From NCBI GenBank assembly GCA_016191425.1, contig JACPOR010000005.1:1-32550 (forward strand): a stretch of 32,550 nucleotides of DNA, in the 5' to 3' direction. Under the pieces are notes generated by a model that saw nothing but the letters and a program-made list of their open reading frames with translations, was not told the DNA's origin and did no database searches. This stretch comes from Chloroflexota bacterium. Its GTDB lineage: Bacteria > Chloroflexota > Limnocylindria > Limnocylindrales > CSP1-4. A program made the translations under genes and the position numbers. Numbering within the stretch: position 1 is the stretch's first letter; every line of letters starts with the position of its first letter. Positions 22,475 through 30,937 of the stretch are shown one piece after another.

Positions 22475-25400
22475 GTGGTCAACAACGCGGTCCTGCACCC
22501 ACATCCATCGGACGCGACCCTCACCGTGGCCCGCGCGGCGGAGGTCCTCGGCGTCCACCCGAACACCGTTCGCGCCTGGAGCGACTCCGGGCGAATCCGG
22601 CACTACCGGATCAATCCCCGCGGTGACCGCAGATACCGGATCGGCGATCTCAACCGATTCCTCGCCGCCACGGCGGTCGGTCCGGAGCTCGATCCTGGCG
22701 GCGTCCCGCGACCGGGCTACCTGCGACGTCCGCCGCCGCATACCGCGGCGGCGACCTCGTGGCCGACCGCGGCCGAGGGCCAGTCAGGCTCGCGCTCGGA
22801 TGGCCTTGGGGCCCGGAACGGGGCCTCGGATGCCGGCGCCGCGGACACGCGTTCGGATGGCCTCGGGGCCCGGAACGGGGTCCCGGATGCCGAAGCCGCC
22901 GACGTGCGCGCCGCACTCTCGGTGATGTCCGGTCTTGGACGCGCTGCTGCCGCGATCGGCGGCACGGCGCCGGATCCGGAAGCCGTGCTCGGCGGGGCGA
23001 CCCGGACTGTTCGCGAAGGCGCCGGGTTCACGCACGCCTCAGTCTGGCGTGCGGTGGATGGTCGGCTGGAGCAAGTCGCCGTTTCAGGGCCGACCGGGGC
23101 TCGACTGCACGCGCCCGATGGCCGATCGGGGATCGCCGCGGCCGCACTCGGCCGGCCAGGCACGGTCGTTGATACCGTTCATGAATCCGGCGATCCAGTA
23201 TCGATAGCAGGGATCCCCGGACGACGGCTTGCCTGTGCCATCCCGGGCAGCGGCGGGCCGTGGGGTGTCCTGCACGTCGTGACCCAGAGCAATGACGAGC
23301 CGCGGACGGCAACGCGGGAGCTGGTCGCGAACGCGGCGGACGTCCTCGGTTCCATCATTCACGCCGCGGATGCCGCGACGACCCTGGATCGCCGAGTCCA
23401 CTGGGCCGAGGCGCTCGGGAGGGTCGCGGCCGACATCGGCAGTCGCCTCGATACGGATCAGCTCCTCACGCGCCTCGTAGATCATGCGATCGCCATGTTC
23501 GACGGCGACCGCGCCGCGGTCTTCGGCTTCCAGCCAGATGGCTCGCGCCGAACCGCTGCGGCGCGCGGCCTGTCCACCGCGTACCTGACGGCCCTCGCAG
23601 CGGACGATGTCGGGTCGATCACGCTCGCCGCGGTCAATTCCCTGCGGCCGGCGTTTGCCGTGAACTACCGGGACGATCCGCGCGGCGCTCGCGTCCGCGC
23701 GAGGGTTGTCCAGGAGGGCTACGACACCATCTGTGTCGCGCCACTCATGGATGGGGAGACGCGTGAGCCGATCGGCAGCCTGAACGTGTACCACGACCGC
23801 CCACACCCCTGGTCGGACGGTGAGTTGAACGCACTCTCGCGTCTGGCCGATCAGGCGGGCCTCGCCATCAGAAGCGCGAAGACCTATGCCCAGCTGGCCA
23901 CGTGGGCGGCGCAGCTGCAGTCCATCCAGCAACTTGGTGCCCGGCTCAACCGGTTGTCCGATGTGGCGGCGATCGGGGCTGCGATCGCGACCGAGCTCCG
24001 CGACCTCATCGACTACCACAACGTGCGGGTCTACCGGAAATACGGCGAGGACCTGATCCCGGTGGCCATGCTCGGCCAGGTCGGCGAGTACATCGACGAG
24101 ACCCAGGACCAGCTCCGGATCAAGGTCGGCGAAGGGATCACCGGCTGGGTGGCCGCCCATCGCGTCGCGGAACACCTGCCGGACGCGGCCGCCGATCCTC
24201 GCGCGAACACCATCCCCGGCACGAGCGAGATCGACGAATCGATGCTCCTCGCACCCATGGTCTTCGAGGACGAGGTCCTCGGGGTGCTGGTGCTGTCGAA
24301 GCTCGGCCTCAGCCAGTTCACGAGCGACGACCTCCGACTGCTTGTCATCTATGCCAGCTTTGCCGCCCAGGCGATGGCCCATGCGGATGCCACGATGCTT
24401 CTCAAGCGCCAGCTCCAGAGCCGGCGTGACCTGCTCGAGATCACCGAATCCATCCTCGGTACGCTCGACACCGGCTCCGTCCTGGCTTCGGTTGCCGACC
24501 GCCTGGAAGAACTGGTCGGCTGGGACAACGTCTGGATCGAGCTGCTCGACGAGAACGGAAGGGATCTCGTCTCGGTCATCGCCAAGGGCATCAACGCCGA
24601 GGCTTTCGCGACGCCGTCCGTCCCCGGCGAGTCGGGGATCACGACCTGGGTCTTGAATCACAACGAAGGGGTCCTGGTTCCGGACGAGTTCCACGACTCG
24701 CGGGTCCTGGTCGGCGAGGGTGGACCAATCCACGGCGGGCTGATCTGCGTGCCGCTGCACGGGCGGACCGGCGCAATCGGGGTCCTGGCAATCGAGCGCC
24801 TCGGCGAAGGCCGGTCGTTCACCGAGGACGAATTCGAGCTCGTCCAGCTGTTCGCGGCGCAGGTCTCAATCGCCGTCCAGAACGCACGGACACACGGCGT
24901 GGTCACGCGTCAGGCCGAGACGGACGACCTCACGGGCCTGCGGAATCACCGGAGCTTCCGGCACGCGCTGGCCGGCGCGGTTGCCGCGGGCGACCCATTC
25001 AGCCTCCTCATGATCGATCTGGATGGGTTCAAGCACGTCAACGACAGTTTCGGTCATGAGGCCGGCAACGCATTCCTGCAGCGCGTCGCTTCATCCATCG
25101 TGGCGGCGAGCCGGGACACGGACGCGGTCTTCCGGTACGGCGGAGATGAATTCGTGGTCATCCTGCCTGGGACAGACGGCGAGCACATCCTGCCGGTGGC
25201 GGATCGGGTCCGGCGCGCCTTCGTCGGCATCGCCACGTCATCGTCCGAGACTGCGTCCACAACCGCGACCCCGACCGAGGCCATCAAGGTCGAAGCTTCC
25301 GCGGGCGTCGCAACATTCCCGACCGACGGGACCACGGCGGAGGCCATCCTGCTGGCCGCCGACCGTGCCTGCTTCCTCGTGAAGCGCGAAGGCGGTGGAC

Positions 25401-25483
25401 GTGTCGCGATGGCCGACGAGGCCGCGGAACTCGCAGATGCGTTCACCCTCAAGGTGCCGACGCCGATCGACGCGGGCCCGTAG
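22475..25483 (+). CDS. MerR-type HTH / four-GAF / GGDEF diguanylate cyclase
   Basis: A 1002-residue multidomain signalling protein. Residues about 16-62 form a MerR/excisionase helix-turn-helix ('TVARAAEVLGVHPNTVRAW', then 'RGDRRYRIGDLNRF'). A linker (about 75-150) contains a 19-residue tandem repeat. Four GAF sensor domains follow at about 165-290, 325-470, 490-635 and 660-805. The C-terminal GGDEF domain has an intact active site ('FRYGGDEFVV', about 887) and an RxxD product-inhibition site ('RDTD') five residues before it, so it should make cyclic di-GMP and be feedback-inhibited. There is no membrane segment. GTG 22475 follows GGGGG by four bases. A cyclase joined to a DNA-binding domain is unusual. 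GAF ligands are unknown. Confidence 0.85.
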   Translation: MVNNAVLHPHPSDATLTVARAAEVLGVHPNTVRAWSDSGRIRHYRINPRGDRRYRIGDLNRFLAATAVGPELDPGGVPRPGYLRRPPPHTAAATSWPTAAEGQSGSRSDGLGARNGASDAGAADTRSDGLGARNGVPDAEAADVRAALSVMSGLGRAAAAIGGTAPDPEAVLGGATRTVREGAGFTHASVWRAVDGRLEQVAVSGPTGARLHAPDGRSGIAAAALGRPGTVVDTVHESGDPVSIAGIPGRRLACAIPGSGGPWGVLHVVTQSNDEPRTATRELVANAADVLGSIIHAADAATTLDRRVHWAEALGRVAADIGSRLDTDQLLTRLVDHAIAMFDGDRAAVFGFQPDGSRRTAAARGLSTAYLTALAADDVGSITLAAVNSLRPAFAVNYRDDPRGARVRARVVQEGYDTICVAPLMDGETREPIGSLNVYHDRPHPWSDGELNALSRLADQAGLAIRSAKTYAQLATWAAQLQSIQQLGARLNRLSDVAAIGAAIATELRDLIDYHNVRVYRKYGEDLIPVAMLGQVGEYIDETQDQLRIKVGEGITGWVAAHRVAEHLPDAAADPRANTIPGTSEIDESMLLAPMVFEDEVLGVLVLSKLGLSQFTSDDLRLLVIYASFAAQAMAHADATMLLKRQLQSRRDLLEITESILGTLDTGSVLASVADRLEELVGWDNVWIELLDENGRDLVSVIAKGINAEAFATPSVPGESGITTWVLNHNEGVLVPDEFHDSRVLVGEGGPIHGGLICVPLHGRTGAIGVLAIERLGEGRSFTEDEFELVQLFAAQVSIAVQNARTHGVVTRQAETDDLTGLRNHRSFRHALAGAVAAGDPFSLLMIDLDGFKHVNDSFGHEAGNAFLQRVASSIVAASRDTDAVFRYGGDEFVVILPGTDGEHILPVADRVRRAFVGIATSSSETASTTATPTEAIKVEASAGVATFPTDGTTAEAILLAADRACFLVKREGGGRVAMADEAAELADAFTLKVPTPIDAGP
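22793..22906 (+). repeat. 57-bp in-frame tandem repeat within the GGDEF protein linker
   Basis: Two copies of a 57-base unit (from 22793 and 22850) encode 'RSDGLGARNGxxDAxAAD' twice. Copies differ at several bases, so the duplication is not fresh. It lengthens the linker between the DNA-binding and sensor parts. Confidence 0.8.
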
Positions 25484-25516
25484 CGAACGGCGCCGGGGAC
25501 GCGTCACACCTCGATC

Positions 25517-26095
25517 ATGAACGAGGAGCCCTGGTCGTCCGAGCCCGGCAGACGACAACGCCGGAACGTGCTCGCGACCCCGGTCGGTGCAGGCATGCTG
25601 GCGGTGCTCGTGATCGCCCTCACCGCGGCGGTCGTGATCCTGCCCGGACTGGGGGCCGGACCGTCGAGTGTGCCGCTCGGCACCTGTGGCGGCGGACCCA
25701 CGTCATCCGCCTGTGCCCCACCCACGGCGGTGGCGGAGCCTGCATCGACGGAGAGCCCGCTCCCCTCGTTCATCCGGCCCACGCCGACGACCGGGCCAAC
25801 CTTCACGAGCTACATCGTCCGGGTGGGCGACACCCTCACCTCGATCGCCCGGACATTCGGCACGTCGCCCCGGAGTCTGGCCTGGTGGAATCGGGGCTCC
25901 TACCCATCGCTGGACCCGGATTCCGAGGGCTACGACCCGAACCACATCGAGCCCGGTTGGAGATTCGTCCTCATGCCCGGCGTCATCGTGGAGGATTGGG
26001 CGGCTCCGACGGCGAGCCCCGGCGGGTCGTCACTGCCGCCGACCAGCGGCCCGAGCAACTCCCCCGGCAGCACGGCGACCGCCGGGCGCCCGTAG
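25517..26095 (+). CDS. Membrane-anchored LysM domain protein
   Basis: A 192-residue protein with a short basic N-terminus, one membrane segment (about 23-45) and a Pro/Thr/Ser-rich spacer. One LysM domain follows (about 95-150): 'YIVRVGDTLTSIARTFGTSP' and the C-terminal 'IEPGWRFVLMPG'. LysM binds N-acetylglucosamine-containing polymers, so it probably contacts the cell envelope on the outside. A Pro/Ser/Thr-rich tail follows the domain. There is no catalytic domain. ATG 25517 has no strong ribosome-binding site but is the first start. It lies 33 bases after the GGDEF gene and converges with the ECF operon. Confidence 0.8.
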   Translation: MNEEPWSSEPGRRQRRNVLATPVGAGMLAVLVIALTAAVVILPGLGAGPSSVPLGTCGGGPTSSACAPPTAVAEPASTESPLPSFIRPTPTTGPTFTSYIVRVGDTLTSIARTFGTSPRSLAWWNRGSYPSLDPDSEGYDPNHIEPGWRFVLMPGVIVEDWAAPTASPGGSSLPPTSGPSNSPGSTATAGRP

Positions 26096-26122
26096 CCGGT
26101 CACGCCCCGCCGACCTTGCCGG

Positions 26123-26977
26123 TCACTCCCCGGCGAGCGTCAGCAGTGGCGGGAAAACCCAGAGCTTCGTCAGGCCCATCAGCGACGCAATCGTGACCGC
26201 GAAGAAGATCGCCAGGGCGGTCAGCAGCAGGGCCCGGTCCGCCCGGTCGTAGGCAAGTTCGCGGAGCCAGGAGCGACGCCCCGTGCCGAACCCCCGAAGG
26301 TCCATCGCATCGATCGTGTCCTCGGCTCCCACGATCGCGTTCATCGTCAACGGAACGATCAACGGGACCGTCCGGCGCACCCGTGCGATCGGCCCGCCCC
26401 TGCCCTTGTCCCACTCGTAACCGCGGACCCGCTGGGCATCGATGGTCTCCTGGAGATCGCCGGCAAGCGACGGAATGAAGCGGTAGGTGAGATCGACGCC
26501 AAAGGCGAACTTCTCGGGGATCCGCAACCTGGCCAGCGCGGGGCCGAGATCGCTCGGCGCGATGGCGTAGGCAATCGGGAAACCGATCGTGATGAACGTC
26601 AGGAAGCGGAGCAGCTGGGTGGCGCCGTAGCTGAGGGATTCCGCCGAGATCGGCGTTCCCAACAGGGGCAGGTAGAACAGGGGATGGAGGTCCGAACGAT
26701 CGAAGTCACCGATCGCGCCGCCGGTCAGGATCGTGTTCACGAGCACGAGGATGGACACGAACAGAACGGCAAAGGCCCATTGGCGGCGCACGAGACGGAA
26801 GGGAATGCTGGCAGTCCGGTAGTACGCCTGGCCGAGGACGAACAGGACGCTGACAATCCGGATGTCCCAGAGCTGGATCACCGTGGCCGCGGCAAGCACG
26901 CCGACGACCAGGGGGACGCGGGGGTCGCGGCTGCCGAGCCACGACCCCCGTCCGAGGTAGCGCGGGGTGGAGATCAC
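26123..26977 (-). CDS. ecfT: ECF transporter transmembrane component (EcfT)
   Basis: A 284-residue EcfT/CbiQ-family membrane protein, the shared scaffold of energy-coupling-factor importers. About five to six hydrophobic segments are visible. The two coupling-helix signatures that plug into the ATPases are present as 'AQRVRGYEWDKG' (about 183) and 'DAMDLRGFGTG' (about 222), variants of the A-R-G motif. GTG 26975-26977 is the apparent start, with GGCGAGG immediately before it, so the exact start is uncertain. It lies 23 bases after the S-component gene and is the last gene of the operon. Confidence 0.85.
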   Translation of the reverse strand: MISTPRYLGRGSWLGSRDPRVPLVVGVLAAATVIQLWDIRIVSVLFVLGQAYYRTASIPFRLVRRQWAFAVLFVSILVLVNTILTGGAIGDFDRSDLHPLFYLPLLGTPISAESLSYGATQLLRFLTFITIGFPIAYAIAPSDLGPALARLRIPEKFAFGVDLTYRFIPSLAGDLQETIDAQRVRGYEWDKGRGGPIARVRRTVPLIVPLTMNAIVGAEDTIDAMDLRGFGTGRRSWLRELAYDRADRALLLTALAIFFAVTIASLMGLTKLWVFPPLLTLAGE

Positions 26978-27000
26978 CTCGCCGTCATCTCAGTGGAACG

Positions 27001-27555
27001 TCACCTGCCCAGTGACTCCTTCAAGGGTTCCCATGCCATCACGAGGAGTGGCACGAGGATCACGCCGGCAATGAGATCGGGCACGAGTACCCAGAGATAG
27101 CTCCCGGTGAGGGCCGTATTGAAGTCATTGCCGAAGACGAAGATGTCGCTGAAGACGAACAGCATGCCGATCACGATGGAGATGGCCGCCACGATCGCCG
27201 GTCCGACGATCTTGCCGCCCATCCTGGCCATCGAGCCGGCCGCCAGGACGCCGGCAATCAGGCCGACGAGACCGTTGGCGATGTGCCAGTTCCACGCAGT
27301 GAGCAGGCCGTAGCCGCTCAGCTGGTCGACGATGGCATTGCCGACGAGACCGGTGAACAAGCCGACGACCGGACCGAACGCGTAGCCGAAGAACGGCACG
27401 ATCGCGAAGGCTGGGCGTACAGAGACATTGTTCGAGCCGGGAATGACGAAGCTGAACAGGGCAACCACCCCGTACAGCGCGGCGCCGATTGCCGCATAGA
27501 CGATCACGCGAGAGTCCACGCCCCACGCGGAGCGCTGGATTGACATCGAGGACAT
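27001..27555 (-). CDS. ECF transporter substrate-binding (S) component
   Basis: A 184-residue, six-helix membrane protein of the ECF S-component superfamily, closest in feel to the RibU-like/COG4720 group. 'YAAIGAALYGVVALFSF' in the first helix carries the small-residue pattern that packs on EcfT. 'VRPAFAIVPFFGYAFGPVVGLFTGLVGNAIVDQLSG' spans helices 2-3 and is highly typical of the group. It captures the small molecule and delivers it through EcfT. The substrate cannot be deduced. ATG 27553-27555 is firmly supported by AGGAGG (27562-27567) six bases upstream; the frame above it is arginine-rich and non-protein-like. Confidence 0.85.
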   Translation of the reverse strand: MSSMSIQRSAWGVDSRVIVYAAIGAALYGVVALFSFVIPGSNNVSVRPAFAIVPFFGYAFGPVVGLFTGLVGNAIVDQLSGYGLLTAWNWHIANGLVGLIAGVLAAGSMARMGGKIVGPAIVAAISIVIGMLFVFSDIFVFGNDFNTALTGSYLWVLVPDLIAGVILVPLLVMAWEPLKESLGR

Positions 27556-27593
27556 CCGATCCCTCCTTGGATGATCAGCGATGAAAACCGGAA

Positions 27594-29306
27594 TCAGCCA
27601 GTGCCGACGGTCAGTCCTCCTTCTCCATGGCTCTCGGCGGCCGCGGTCCCGGTGAGGACGTGCGCCGCGAGCATCTGCGCGTCGAGGAACCCGGCGTCCG
27701 CGGGGCGCCAACGGGCATTGGCGCGCATCAACGACGTCGGGCGAAGGTTGCAGCCGATCCAGCGATCGAGATCCTCGACGACCAGAGCGGGCGGGCCGTC
27801 CGCGACGACCCGACCATCTCTGAAGAGCAGGATACGGTCTGCGTGCGTCAATGCAAGGTCCACGTCGTGCGTCACCAGGAAGATCGATTCGAGGCCGGGG
27901 ATCGCGAGGACCTCCTGCATGAACCGGCGCGCGGTTCGATGGTCCTGCCCGGCCGATGGTTCATCGAGGATCAGGGTGGGAGGCTGGAGGGACAGGGCGA
28001 TCGCGAGCGCGAGTCGTTTCTGCTGCCCGAACGACAGGGTCAGTGGCGGGCGATCCAGGATGCCGTCGAGCCCGTCGAGCGACGTTCGACGGAGGGCGTC
28101 GCTCACGATGAAGTCGAACGAGGCCGCGTCGCGACCGAGGTTGCGCGGCCCGAACGTGAGCTCCTCGCGAACGGTTCGTGCGAACAGCATCTGGCTCGGG
28201 CTCTGGAAGACATAGCCGAACGTCGTGGCAAGCTCAGCCACGGATCGTTCGAAAGCGGGTGCTCCATCCACCCGGATCTCGCCCGCGGTCGGAGCCAGCA
28301 GCCGCATCGCGGTCCGGAACAACGTCGTCTTGCCCGAGCCGTTGGGACCGAGCACGGCGACGATCTCGCGTCGGCCGAGGCGAGCATCGATTCCGTGCAG
28401 GACCTCGCGGTCGCCGAATCCCGCCCGGACACCGCGAAATTCCAGGCGCGGCTGCTCGTCGGGCGGAGCCGGGCCTTGTCCGTGCCGGCCCGGCTGCCGG
28501 GTCGCTCCCATCAGCGCCGGGTCCGCCCGGAACCGCGCCAGGACCGCATCGAACGGGAGCTTCACCGCATCTGGGTCGGCCACGGCCAGGAACCCTGCCG
28601 TGTCGCCGAGGTAACGGGTGCGACCCTCCTCGAGATACAGGACCCGATCCGGCCGGAGATCGAGCGCCTCCTCGACGCGGTGCTCCACGATGACGATGGC
28701 GTGACCCTCGTCCGCGAGATCGCGGAGGATCCCGAGCAGGCGTGCGGCACTGGCTGGATCGAGGTTGGCGAGGGGTTCGTCGACGACATAGAGCCTCGGG
28801 CGGAGCATCAGGATCCCGCCCATCGCGAGCAGCTGGCGCTCGCCGCCCGAGAGCGCCGCAGTCTCACGACCGAGGAGCCCGCGAATGCCGGCCCGCTCGG
28901 CGACCTCGCCGATGCGGCGGCGGATCTCGACGCGTTCGAGGCCAAGATTTTCCGGGCCGAACGCGAGCTCGGCCTCGACGGTTGCTCCCACGATCTGCTT
29001 GGCCGGATCCTGCAGGACGGTCCCGACGATCCCGGCGAGGTCACGGAGCCGCCACTCGGAGGTCGAGCGACCACCGACCATGACAGAACCGGCGAGGTCC
29101 CCGGGGTAGGCGTGCGGAATGAGGCCGTTGATGGCTCGGATGAGGGTGCTCTTGCCGCACCCGGACGGCCCCGCCACGAGGAGGACCTCGCCCGGATCGA
29201 TGGTCAGGCTGATGTCGCGGATGGCCGGCTCGGTTGCCCGCCGATAGCGAAACGTCAGGCCCTCGATCCGGACGACCGGCTCTGCCGCGGCGGTCCGCTC
29301 CACCAC
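27594..29306 (-). CDS. ECF transporter ATPase, two ATP-binding domains fused
   Basis: A 570-residue fusion of the two ECF ATPases (EcfA and EcfA'). Domain 1 has Walker A 'GPSGCGKST' (about 44), signature 'LSGGERQLLAMG' (about 153) and Walker B 'LYVVDEPLANLD'. After a Gly/Pro-rich linker (about 265-285), domain 2 has Walker A 'GPNGSGKTT' (about 326), the variant signature 'LSFGQQKRLALAIAL' and Walker B 'LILDEPSAGQD'. Switch histidines are in 'IVEHRVEEA' and 'VTHDVDLAL'. Fusion guarantees a heterodimeric pair, as in YkoD-type systems. GTG 29304-29306 (or 29301-29303) starts two bases after the upstream SAM-hydrolase stop. Confidence 0.9.
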   Translation of the reverse strand: MVERTAAAEPVVRIEGLTFRYRRATEPAIRDISLTIDPGEVLLVAGPSGCGKSTLIRAINGLIPHAYPGDLAGSVMVGGRSTSEWRLRDLAGIVGTVLQDPAKQIVGATVEAELAFGPENLGLERVEIRRRIGEVAERAGIRGLLGRETAALSGGERQLLAMGGILMLRPRLYVVDEPLANLDPASAARLLGILRDLADEGHAIVIVEHRVEEALDLRPDRVLYLEEGRTRYLGDTAGFLAVADPDAVKLPFDAVLARFRADPALMGATRQPGRHGQGPAPPDEQPRLEFRGVRAGFGDREVLHGIDARLGRREIVAVLGPNGSGKTTLFRTAMRLLAPTAGEIRVDGAPAFERSVAELATTFGYVFQSPSQMLFARTVREELTFGPRNLGRDAASFDFIVSDALRRTSLDGLDGILDRPPLTLSFGQQKRLALAIALSLQPPTLILDEPSAGQDHRTARRFMQEVLAIPGLESIFLVTHDVDLALTHADRILLFRDGRVVADGPPALVVEDLDRWIGCNLRPTSLMRANARWRPADAGFLDAQMLAAHVLTGTAAAESHGEGGLTVGTG

Positions 29307-29308
29307 GG

Positions 29309-29968
29309 TCAGGCCGGACGAATACGGACGGACCGGTCGACGGCCAGATGCAGGCGCTCCGCGGCGTTGCCCTGGTTGTCGGCGAGCGATACCTGGCCCT
29401 CGGAATCCTCCATGAGCAGCGAGGATCCGAGCGGCACGCGTCCGCCCTCTCCGATCCGGGGCCGCGGAATCTTGGATCGGACCAGCGTCGCCGGGTCAAC
29501 CGCGCGTCCAACCGTCTCGATGGGCGTGCCCATCGCGAGGTGGGCGGCCATCGGCGCGAAGATGTCGCGACCGTGGAAGCTGCTGGTCACGATCGGCAGC
29601 ATCAGTTTGGAGTTCTCGAGGACATGCGCCCGGACCACGCCCCCGAGCCGGTCGGCCGCGGGCATGAGCAGGCCATTGTCCGGACCGACGAGGACGTCGC
29701 CTCGGGCAACCTGCAGGGCCACGGCGAGGCGGTCCGTGCCGACCCCAGGATCAACGACCGCGACATGGACACCGACCGGCATGTAGGGCAACGCAAACGT
29801 CAGCGTGGCCGCACCGTCGCGGATGGAGAAGCGTGGGATCTGGTGGCTGATGTCGATGATCAGGGCTTCCGGCGCGATCTGGTACATGACGCCGCGGCAG
29901 ACCGCGGGCGCGGCCGGCCCGAAGTCGGTGGCGAACGTGATGACCGGCCGGGCCCTTGCGGCCGTCAT
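29309..29968 (-). CDS. SAM hydroxide adenosyltransferase family protein, C-domain internally deleted
   Basis: A 219-residue member of the DUF62/SAM-hydroxide-adenosyltransferase family, whose enzymes split S-adenosylmethionine with water into adenosine and methionine. The N-domain is complete: 'ITFATDFGP', 'VVDPGVGTDR', 'VGPDNGLLMP' and 'SFHGRDIFAP'. These supply the Asp, the Arg seven residues later and the His of the water-activating triad that marks hydrolases rather than halogenases. Compared with its neighbour at 29982 it lacks about 60 residues of the C-terminal barrel, including the D-S-F-G-N adenine-pocket segment, yet keeps the identical-style tail 'ADNQGNAAERL'. It may be impaired alone or work in a mixed oligomer. 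ATG 29966-29968. Confidence 0.85.
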   Translation of the reverse strand: MTAARARPVITFATDFGPAAPAVCRGVMYQIAPEALIIDISHQIPRFSIRDGAATLTFALPYMPVGVHVAVVDPGVGTDRLAVALQVARGDVLVGPDNGLLMPAADRLGGVVRAHVLENSKLMLPIVTSSFHGRDIFAPMAAHLAMGTPIETVGRAVDPATLVRSKIPRPRIGEGGRVPLGSSLLMEDSEGQVSLADNQGNAAERLHLAVDRSVRIRPA

Positions 29969-29981
29969 GCCATCCCGGCAG

Positions 29982-30812
29982 TCATGCCGGCCGGATCAGG
30001 ACGGGGCGGTCGACGTCGATGCCGAGCCGGCCCGCGGCGTTGCCCTGGTTGTCGGCGATCGCGAGGTGGCCGAACGAGTTCTCGTAGATGAGCGGCGCCC
30101 CGAGTGGGCGTTCGCCGAACGTGCGCGCCCAGGGCATGACCTCGAAGACGGCTGGACGGTCGTCGACAGCGCAGAAGTCGGCGACGAGCAGCCTCCCCGG
30201 AACGAGTGGGCCGATCGCCGTTGCAAGGTCCTCCGGAAGACCCGCGAGGCGAATGTTGCCGAACGAATCGACGAACAGGACCGTGCTCTCGAGGACACCG
30301 TCCCCGAGCGTTGGGGCGGGAAAGTGAAGCGGCACCAGGTCTTCCACCGGCATGGTCGGCCCGACGGATTCAAATGGTCGTCCTGCCGCGAGATGGGCCC
30401 CAACGGGCGCGAAGACATCGCGACCATGGAACGTGGAGGTCAATCGGGCGAGCATCAAGCTCCGATTCTCGAGGATCCGCGCCTCGGTGATGCCACCGAG
30501 GATATCCCCGGCCGGGATGAGGACCCCATTGTCCGGGCCGACAAGCAGATCGCCACGAGCCGTCCTGAGGGCGATGGGATGGCGCTCCGTCCCGACCCCG
30601 GGATCCACCACCACGACGTGCACGCCGATGGGCATCCACGGGACAGCCGACCACAACAGGTACGCGCCGTCGCGGATCGAGTATTTCCGAACGCTGTGGC
30701 TGATGTCGACGATCTGGGCGTCCCGAGCGATCGACAGCATCACGCCGCGGCAGATGGCCGGAGCCGATTCGGGGCCGAAATCGGTCAGGAAGGTGATGAC
30801 GGGTCGCTCCAT
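29982..30812 (-). CDS. SAM hydroxide adenosyltransferase (SAM hydrolase, DUF62)
   Basis: A 276-residue, full-length member of the family. N-domain motifs are 'ITFLTDFGPES', 'VVDPGVGTERHP' (Asp and Arg of the triad), 'VGPDNGVLIP' and 'TFHGRDVFAP' (His). The C-domain contains 'VLFVDSFGNIRLA', the adenine-contacting D-x-F-G-N, and 'IYENSFGHLAIADNQGNAA'. Predicted reaction: SAM plus water gives adenosine plus L-methionine, in the cytoplasm. ATG 30810-30812 is chosen because upstream residues are not family-like. A TACCAT hexamer (30820-30825, minus strand) lies seven bases before the ATG, so the mRNA may be leaderless. It is the first gene of the five-gene ECF operon. Confidence 0.9.
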   Translation of the reverse strand: MERPVITFLTDFGPESAPAICRGVMLSIARDAQIVDISHSVRKYSIRDGAYLLWSAVPWMPIGVHVVVVDPGVGTERHPIALRTARGDLLVGPDNGVLIPAGDILGGITEARILENRSLMLARLTSTFHGRDVFAPVGAHLAAGRPFESVGPTMPVEDLVPLHFPAPTLGDGVLESTVLFVDSFGNIRLAGLPEDLATAIGPLVPGRLLVADFCAVDDRPAVFEVMPWARTFGERPLGAPLIYENSFGHLAIADNQGNAAGRLGIDVDRPVLIRPA

Positions 30813-30841
30813 GGCCGAGATGGTACCGAACGGGGTCGAAT

Positions 30842-30878
30842 CCAAAACGGCGCCCGGAGGAGGTGGGCGCCGTTTTGG
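30842..30878 (-). terminator. Strong intrinsic terminator
   Basis: A perfect 14-bp stem, CCAAAACGGCGCCC (30842-30855) with GGGCGCCGTTTTGG (30865-30878), encloses a 9-base loop. The AAAA/TTTT ends give a U-tract in either direction, so it can stop transcription both ways. It lies 59 bases past the end of the small gene at 30938 and 29 bases before the SAM-hydrolase start, so it insulates the ECF operon from that gene. Confidence 0.85.
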
Positions 30879-30937
30879 GATGGGTCCCGGGCCGGCCTCT
30901 GCCGGGCCGGGAACTGCTGGTCTTCGTCGTCGGACGA

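Noticed and set aside
27627-29786. A 719-codon plus-strand open frame
   Set aside because: Antisense to the fused ECF ATPase and a SAM hydrolase, both with intact motifs.
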